Assembly: GCF_934560975.1 (NCBI RefSeq)
Contig: NZ_CAKTFO010000001.1
Location: forward strand, 124,001-188,000
Source of the DNA: an uncultured Sphingomonas sp.
Lineage (GTDB): Bacteria > Pseudomonadota > Alphaproteobacteria > Sphingomonadales > Sphingomonadaceae
DNA: 64,000 bases
Direction: 5' to 3'
Positions within the stretch are counted from its first letter, which is position 1. Each line of letters opens with the position of its first letter. The notes beneath the pieces were generated by a model. It saw only the letters and a program-made list of their open reading frames with translations. It did not search any database and had not been told where the DNA came from. Both the position numbers and the translations under genes were made by a program. Of this stretch, positions 58,950 to 64,000 are shown piece by piece.

Positions 58950-60295
58950 CCGACATCCTCTCCATCGGCCGCTCGGGCCTGCTCGCCTATCGCGATGCGA
59001 TTGCGGGCGTGTCGGAGAATGTCGCCAACGCCAATACGGACGGCTTCGCCCGGCGTCAGGTGACGCTGAAGGAGCAATATAGCAACACCGGTCCGACTTT
59101 CCTGTCGCGCAGTGCCGGCAACTTCAACGGCGTGCAGGCGGCGTCCGTCTCCCGCGTGTGGGATCAGTATCGCGCCGCCAATGCGTGGAGCGCGAATTCC
59201 GATGCCTCCATGGCAAGCGCGCGTTCGCAATGGATGGGCACGGTCGAGGACGGGCTGAACGACGGGGATTCGGGGGTGGGCGTGAAGCTCACCGCCATCT
59301 TCACCAGCGCCGCCACCCTGGCGTCCAACCCCAATGACGCGACGCTGCGGCAGAGCCTGCTCTATGCGGTGGGCGAGGGCGCGGCGTCGATCACCCGGAC
59401 GGAGGCCAACCTCCACAAGATCGGCGACGGCCTGTCCAGCCAGGCCAATACGCTGGCGGCGCAGACCAACGATGCGCTGGTGGCGCTCGGCCGGGTCAAC
59501 GTGGCGCTGAAGACCGCGCCAGAGGGCACATCCGGCCGCGCCTCGCTGGAGGATCAGCGCGACAGCCTGATCCAGACGATCAGCTCGGCGGTCGGTGTCG
59601 ACGTGACCTTGGACAAGTTCGGCGCGGCCGAACTGCGGCTGAACGACAATGGCGGCCCGCTGCTGCTCGGCTCCGCCCGCAACGACGTCGGCGCGATCGA
59701 GGTGCAGACGGCAAGCGACGGTCGCCTCGCCTTCGGTGTGCAGATGTATGACAGCGGCAGCCCGGTGACCGTCACCGCCGGTACGCTGGCCGGCATGGCC
59801 GATGCCGCGACGGTGATCTCCGACCGGCGACGGCAGCTCGACGGCCTGGCCGGATCGCTCGCGAGCGACCTCAATGCCTGGCAGGCGCAGGGCAAGGACC
59901 TGAAGGGGGCGGCCGGCAAGCCGCTGCTGACCGGCACCACCGCCGCCACGTTGGCGATCGCGATCAGCGATCCGGCCGAAATCGCCGCGTCGGACGGCAA
60001 GACCGCCAATGGCAACCTGGTCGCGATGCAGACGCTGCGCGGCAATGACGGCGTGGAATCCGGCTGGCGCGTGATCGTGTCGGATCAGGCGCTGCGTGTC
60101 GCATCGACGGAGGCGCAGGCCAAGACCGCCGGCACGCAGAAGGACAGCGCCTATACCGCGCTGGACAATGTGTCGGGCGTGGACCTGGACAATGAGGCCG
60201 CGAACCTGATGCGCTTCCAGCAGGCCTATTCCGCCTCCGCCAAGATCATCCAGGCGTCGCGTGAGACGCTGCAAGACATTCTCGCGCTCTTCTAG
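58946..60295 (+). CDS. flgK: Hook-filament junction protein FlgK (HAP1)
   Basis: A 449-residue junction protein. N-terminal IGRSGLLAYRDAIAGVSENVANANTDGFARRQVTLKEQ and C-terminal LDNVSGVDLDNEAANLMRFQQAYSASAKIIQASRETLQDILALF are the FlgK ends. A GTG start overlaps flgJ. FlgN is its predicted chaperone. Confidence 0.95.
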   Translation: MTDILSIGRSGLLAYRDAIAGVSENVANANTDGFARRQVTLKEQYSNTGPTFLSRSAGNFNGVQAASVSRVWDQYRAANAWSANSDASMASARSQWMGTVEDGLNDGDSGVGVKLTAIFTSAATLASNPNDATLRQSLLYAVGEGAASITRTEANLHKIGDGLSSQANTLAAQTNDALVALGRVNVALKTAPEGTSGRASLEDQRDSLIQTISSAVGVDVTLDKFGAAELRLNDNGGPLLLGSARNDVGAIEVQTASDGRLAFGVQMYDSGSPVTVTAGTLAGMADAATVISDRRRQLDGLAGSLASDLNAWQAQGKDLKGAAGKPLLTGTTAATLAIAISDPAEIAASDGKTANGNLVAMQTLRGNDGVESGWRVIVSDQALRVASTEAQAKTAGTQKDSAYTALDNVSGVDLDNEAANLMRFQQAYSASAKIIQASRETLQDILALF

Positions 60296-60306
60296 GGATC
60301 CACGTC

Positions 60307-61164
60307 ATGCTCAGCGCCACACGCTATCGCGCCACCGTGGAGATCGGTCGCCAGAACGACCTGACGTCCGACATCGCGAAGCTCCAGCAGTCCATTTCCA
60401 GCACCAAGCGGCTGTCCAAGGCGTCGGACGATCCCGCCGCAGCGACCCGCATCAGCGAGCTTCGCCAGGTGCAGGCGGACGAGCTTGTGTGGAAGAACAA
60501 CATCAACACCGGTGCGTCGGTCGCGGCGGCGGTGGACAACCGCCTCGGCGGCATCGGCGACGTGCTGAACCGCGCCAAGGAACTGATCCTGCGCGGCCGC
60601 AACGATTCCACCTCTCCCTCCGACCGGCAGGCGATCGCCCTCTCCCTGCGGGAACTGGCGACCGACCTGGATTCGAGCGCGACGGCGACCGACAGCTCCG
60701 GCAACGCGCTGTTCCCGACCGATCCGGCGTTCGGCATTCCCGTGTCCGAAACGCTCAGCCTGCCGGCGACGGTGACGCGATCCGACGTGTTCGACAATAT
60801 CCCGACCGCGGACGGACCCCAGTCGTTGCAGCAGATGCTGCGCGGTGCGGCGGACGCCATCGTCAACACGAACCTGACCCAGCGCGCGACCGACGTCGCC
60901 GCATCGGTGGCGGCGGTAGACAACGGCATCGCGCACGTGATCGCGGTGCGCACCGACCAGGGCATCCGCGCCGCGCGCTTCGACGAAGCACGCGACTCGC
61001 TGGAAACCCGTGTCGAGCAGCACAAGGAGGAACGCTCCGTGCTGGAAGACACGGATCTGACCTATGCGCTCAGCACCATCCAGGCCAAGCAGCTGTCGTT
61101 GCAGGCGGCGCAGACCGTGTATGCGCAAACCATGAAGAGCACCCTGTTCGATCTGATCGGCTGA
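60307..61164 (+). CDS. flgL: Hook-filament junction protein FlgL (HAP3)
   Basis: A 285-residue flagellin-like junction protein. N-terminal LQQSISSTKRLSKASDDPAAATRISELRQVQADELVWKNNI and C-terminal DTDLTYALSTIQAKQLSLQAAQTVYAQTMKSTLFDLIG match FlgL. It is the last gene of the flgB operon before the sigma28 promoter of motA. Confidence 0.94.
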   Translation: MLSATRYRATVEIGRQNDLTSDIAKLQQSISSTKRLSKASDDPAAATRISELRQVQADELVWKNNINTGASVAAAVDNRLGGIGDVLNRAKELILRGRNDSTSPSDRQAIALSLRELATDLDSSATATDSSGNALFPTDPAFGIPVSETLSLPATVTRSDVFDNIPTADGPQSLQQMLRGAADAIVNTNLTQRATDVAASVAAVDNGIAHVIAVRTDQGIRAARFDEARDSLETRVEQHKEERSVLEDTDLTYALSTIQAKQLSLQAAQTVYAQTMKSTLFDLIG

Positions 61165-61211
61165 TCGCGGCGCCGGCAAACCCCGTGTCTGCGTAAACCA
61201 GCTCTTCATCA

Positions 61212-61238
61212 TAAAGATCTAGGCATTTTCGTCGTTAA
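61212..61238 (+). promoter_or_regulatory. Sigma28 promoter of motA-motB
   Basis: TAAAGATC-N11-GTCGTTAA matches the FliA consensus with exact spacing (TAAAG, and GxCGxTAA in the -10). The expected transcription start is near 61245, about 70 bases before motA. Confidence 0.78.
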
Positions 61239-61313
61239 TCACGTTGGCGGAACCGGTGCTCGACAGCCCCGACATTCCGGCCGGCGTTTCGGTGAGCGGG
61301 GGAATGTTTCGAG

Positions 61314-62177
61314 ATGTTTGCTGCGATCGGCCTGGTGGTCCTGCTCGGCATGGTGTTCGGCGGCTTTGCCTTCACCGGCGGTCACCTGGAACCTGTGCTG
61401 GAGGCGATCCCGCATGAGATGATCATCATCGGCGGCGCAGCGGTCGGCGCGATCGTCGCCGGCAATTCGATGAAGGAATTGAAGCAGCTGGGCGGCGGCG
61501 TTGCCAAGATCTTCAAGGGGCCGAAATACAACAAGAAGGATTATCTGGAGGTGATCTTCCTGGTGTCCAGCCTGATGAAGATGCTGCGCACCGATGGCCC
61601 CGTCGCGCTGGAACCGCATATCGAGGATCCGAAATCCTCCAGCGTGTTCGGCCAATATCCCAAGCTGTTGAAGGACGCGACGCTGGTCCACCTGATCACG
61701 GACACTTTGCGGCTGGTCGTGATCTCCTCCGGGACGCTCGATCCCCATGCGGTGGAGGACGTGATGGACAATGCGCTGAAGACGCACCACCATGACGACA
61801 TCCGCCCGGCGGAAATGCTGCAGGGGCTGGCCGATGCGCTGCCCGCGCTGGGCATCGTCGCCGCCGTGCTGGGCGTGGTGAAGACGATGGGCTCCATCGA
61901 CAAGCCGCCGTCGATCCTGGGCGCGATGATCGGTTCCGCGCTGGTCGGCACCTTCATGGGAGTGCTGCTGGCTTACGGCATTGTCGGCCCGTTCGCGAAC
62001 CGCTGCAAGCAGGTGGTGGAGGCGGACGCGGCGATCTACGGCGTGGTGAAGCAGATCATCATCGCCTCGCTCCACGGCCATCCGTTGCCGCTGGTGATCG
62101 AGGCCGCGCGCTCGGGCATTTCCCACTCGAACCAGCCGGCCTTTGCCGACGTGTTCGACGGCATGCGGGGTCGCTGA
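61314..62177 (+). CDS. motA: Flagellar motor stator protein MotA
   Basis: A 287-residue, four-helix proton-channel subunit, full-length for the long MotA group. GGHLEPVLEAIPHEMIIIGGAAVGAIVAGNS is near residue 22. The cytoplasmic loop holds charged residues for FliG contact (about 80-165). The channel motifs GLADALPALGIVAAVLGVVKTMGSIDKPPSILGAMIGSALVGTFMGVLLAYGIVGPFA are near 170-225 and carry the two key prolines. It has its own sigma28 promoter and is three bases from motB. Confidence 0.96.
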   Translation: MFAAIGLVVLLGMVFGGFAFTGGHLEPVLEAIPHEMIIIGGAAVGAIVAGNSMKELKQLGGGVAKIFKGPKYNKKDYLEVIFLVSSLMKMLRTDGPVALEPHIEDPKSSSVFGQYPKLLKDATLVHLITDTLRLVVISSGTLDPHAVEDVMDNALKTHHHDDIRPAEMLQGLADALPALGIVAAVLGVVKTMGSIDKPPSILGAMIGSALVGTFMGVLLAYGIVGPFANRCKQVVEADAAIYGVVKQIIIASLHGHPLPLVIEAARSGISHSNQPAFADVFDGMRGR

Positions 62178-62180
62178 GTC

Positions 62181-63116
62181 ATGGCGGCACCAGCCAAACG
62201 GGGCAAGAACGAGCCCGCACCCCGCCCGATCATCGTCAAGAAGATCATCGCCGAGGCGCATGGCGGCCATCATGGCGGCGCGTGGAAGGTTGCCTATGCC
62301 GACTTCGTGACGGCGATGATGGCGTTCTTCCTGCTGCTGTGGATCCTCGGCGCCACCACGGAGAAGCAGCGCAAGGGCATTGCCGACTATTTTGCGCCGA
62401 CCCTGGTCGAAATGAAGCTGAAGAGCGCGGGCTCCAACGGTCCGTTCGGCGGCGACAGCGTGATCGCCAAGGACAATTATCCGCATCGCGCGACCCAGAC
62501 CGGCAGCAAATCGCTGACCATCCCCAAGGATGCGACCGGCGGCGCGTCGGAAGCGGCGGCGGCGCAGCGGCTGCGCGACCGGGTGCGCTTCGGCTTTCTC
62601 AAGAAGCAGATGATGGAGCGCATCGCCAAGGACAAGAATCTGGCCAAGTTTGCGCAGAACATCCGCTTCACCGACACGCGCGAAGGGCTGCGCATCGACC
62701 TGGTCGACAAGGCCGATTTCTCCATGTTCGCGGTCGGCACGGACCGGCTGCTGCCGCAGGCGTTCGTGCTGATGGGCAAGGTGGCGCAGGTGATCGCCGG
62801 CGTGCCCAATGGCGTGATCGTGCGCGGCCACACCGATTCGCTGCCTTATGCGGCCGGACGTTCGGTCAACAACTGGACGCTATCCAGCGGGCGGGCGGAG
62901 GCGACGCGCAAGGCGCTGGCCGACAATGGCGTGCCGGCCGCCCGCTTCGCCCGGATCGAGGGCGTGGCCGATCGTGAGCCGTTCATGCCGAATGACCGCT
63001 ACGATCCGCGCAACCGCCGCATGTCGGTGACGCTCGCCTGGTCGGGGCCGACCGACGACGCAAACTCGGAGGCCAAGCTGGCGGACAGCGACCCGCGCGC
63101 GGGATCGAACGGATAA
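62181..63116 (+). CDS. motB: Flagellar motor stator protein MotB
   Basis: A 311-residue stator anchor. A basic N-terminus (PIIVKKIIAEAHGGHHGGAWKVAYADF) leads into a single helix with the proton-binding aspartate in YADFVTAMMAFFLLLWIL. A plug/linker follows, then an OmpA-type peptidoglycan-binding domain (about residues 170-285) with VIVRGHTDSLPYAAGRSVNNWTLSSGRAEATRKAL and NRRMSVTLAW. It converges on the transglycosylase gene. Confidence 0.96.
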   Translation: MAAPAKRGKNEPAPRPIIVKKIIAEAHGGHHGGAWKVAYADFVTAMMAFFLLLWILGATTEKQRKGIADYFAPTLVEMKLKSAGSNGPFGGDSVIAKDNYPHRATQTGSKSLTIPKDATGGASEAAAAQRLRDRVRFGFLKKQMMERIAKDKNLAKFAQNIRFTDTREGLRIDLVDKADFSMFAVGTDRLLPQAFVLMGKVAQVIAGVPNGVIVRGHTDSLPYAAGRSVNNWTLSSGRAEATRKALADNGVPAARFARIEGVADREPFMPNDRYDPRNRRMSVTLAWSGPTDDANSEAKLADSDPRAGSNG

Positions 63117-63152
63117 GGATGTAAGGGTAGGAAGCGCTCGATCGCTGCTCGC

Positions 63153-64000
63153 TCAGGCGAGCGGCATCGACAGCATGAGGTAAGCGAGCTTGGCCTGTGC
63201 CGGCGTCGGCTTCAACAGGTCGACCCGGCCCTGGCCCAGTGCGGACAGCGTGTCCATCGGGGCCGAGCCCGCCTCGGCGATGCCGGACGTGGTGGGATCG
63301 GCCGCGGACATGTCGGCATAGGCCAGTTGCACGCCGCCGATCGATCCCGCTCCGGGCAGCGATTGCACGAGGCTGCCGGGCACCAGCGCGCCGGGATCGC
63401 TCGCGACGGTCGCGGCGGCGCCGCCACCGTCCATGCCCGCATGGTCCAGCTTGTGGCCCATCAGCGCATAGACCTGGTCCAGCGATCGGGCGCTGCCGTC
63501 CCTGGCGTAGAAGATCGAGCGGTTGGCGCGCGCCTCCTGCGGGAACAGGTTGGCGGCGCAGGCCGAGCCGTTGTTGCACTGGGCGCGCAGGAACTTGGTC
63601 GCGCCGCCCAGCCCGAGGAAATGGGCGAAGTACAAGTCGGTGCCGTTGGCCGGGCGCCCGAGCGATCGGCCGAGGCTGTCGGCATTGTCGCTGGCATATT
63701 CGGCGGCCATCAGGGACGCGGGGCCGGCCTGCTCGCGCAGTCCGAACACCGCCTGGCGCATGGCGGGATCGACGGTGTAGCCGCCGCCGCGCTTCGCCTG
63801 GATCGCATCCGCCGCCCAGCCGAGGCCGTGCTTCGCGCCATGCTGTTTCACCACGCCCAGCCAGCTCTGGTCCAGGAACTGGTAGAGGCCGGTCGCGGTC
63901 GATCCACTGGCCTTGGCGGCGGGGTTCAGCCCGCTCTCGCTCTTGGCCTGCGCGAACAGGTAGCTGAAGTCCACGCCCGTCCGCTGCGCCGCCACGCCGA
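63153..64000 (-). CDS. Lytic transglycosylase (SLT family), 5' end outside window
   Basis: The frame enters from the right edge on the minus strand, so the start is not seen; at least 281 residues remain. The SLT-like domain reads GVDFSYLFAQAKSESGLNPAAKASGSTATGLYQFLDQSWLGVVKQHG, with the catalytic glutamate in KSESGLNP, followed by AVFGLREQAGPASLMAAEYASDN and DLYFAHFLGLGGATKFL. The C-terminal 100 residues are low-complexity. Its position beside the flagellar operons, with a FlgJ lacking muramidase, makes it a candidate cell-wall-cutting enzyme for rod penetration. It converges with motB with 36 bases between. Confidence 0.85.
   Translation of the reverse strand, partial: GVAAQRTGVDFSYLFAQAKSESGLNPAAKASGSTATGLYQFLDQSWLGVVKQHGAKHGLGWAADAIQAKRGGGYTVDPAMRQAVFGLREQAGPASLMAAEYASDNADSLGRSLGRPANGTDLYFAHFLGLGGATKFLRAQCNNGSACAANLFPQEARANRSIFYARDGSARSLDQVYALMGHKLDHAGMDGGGAAATVASDPGALVPGSLVQSLPGAGSIGGVQLAYADMSAADPTTSGIAEAGSAPMDTLSALGQGRVDLLKPTPAQAKLAYLMLSMPLA

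Noticed and set aside
1..64000. CRISPR arrays, insertion sequences, prophage genes or rRNA
   Set aside because: No regularly spaced direct repeats, transposase, integrase, phage structural genes or rRNA sequences were found on either strand.

Overview
The window is GC-rich, densely packed alphaproteobacterial chromosome, most likely from a sphingomonad (Sphingomonas or a close relative). Support comes from the gene order chvI-chvG-hprK-rapZ-EIIA-ptsH, a Fur/Mur-type regulator without structural zinc cysteines, FecI/FecR/TonB-receptor signalling, a PEP-CTERM protein, and a sigma54/sigma28 flagellar hierarchy. Both ends cut through genes: a GH92 mannosidase on the left and a lytic transglycosylase on the right.

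Positions 1-31235 hold mixed housekeeping and envelope genes. In order: the end of a GH92 glycosidase; an RhlE-type RNA helicase; an unrecognised glycosyltransferase-like protein paired with a CMP-sugar synthetase; a run nfu, rutE-like, tsaB, rimI, fur, plsC; a TonB receptor facing a catalase-family/SDR pair; a KDG kinase; a large autotransporter downstream of a fecI-fecR-TonB receptor cassette; tRNA-Asn; nadK-moaA; an M48 protease; the ChvG-ChvI and nitrogen/carbon PTS locus; a ScyD-like PEP-CTERM protein; and a GGDEF protein with a degenerate signature.

Positions 31249-64000 are almost entirely flagellar. A leftward operon runs from a sigma54 activator through fliE, F, G, H, I, J, K, L, M, N, O, P, Q to fliR. 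Then come flagellin (rightward), a CDF metal exporter, a GAF-PilZ protein, and leftward flhA-fliA. A leftward motA2-motB2-flgA-flgM-flgN group diverges from rightward flgB, C, D, E, F, G, H, I, J, K, L and motA-motB. A transglycosylase gene converges on motB at the right edge. flhB, fliD, fliS and chemotaxis genes are not in the window.

The regulatory circuit can largely be read from the DNA. Near-perfect sigma54 -24/-12 promoters precede flgB and flhA, and a weaker one precedes the activator gene. Next to these lie five copies of an inverted repeat CGGCA-N6-TGCCG, a good candidate for the activator's enhancer. Sigma28 promoters (TAAA-N15-GCCGTTAT type) precede flagellin and motA, with a weaker one before flgM, while fliA and flgM themselves lie in the same cluster. 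The most unusual items are this enhancer family, a second minimal MotA/MotB-like stator pair divergent from flgB, and a c-di-GMP-themed set of a GAF-PilZ fusion and a GGGEF protein embedded in or beside the flagellar genes.
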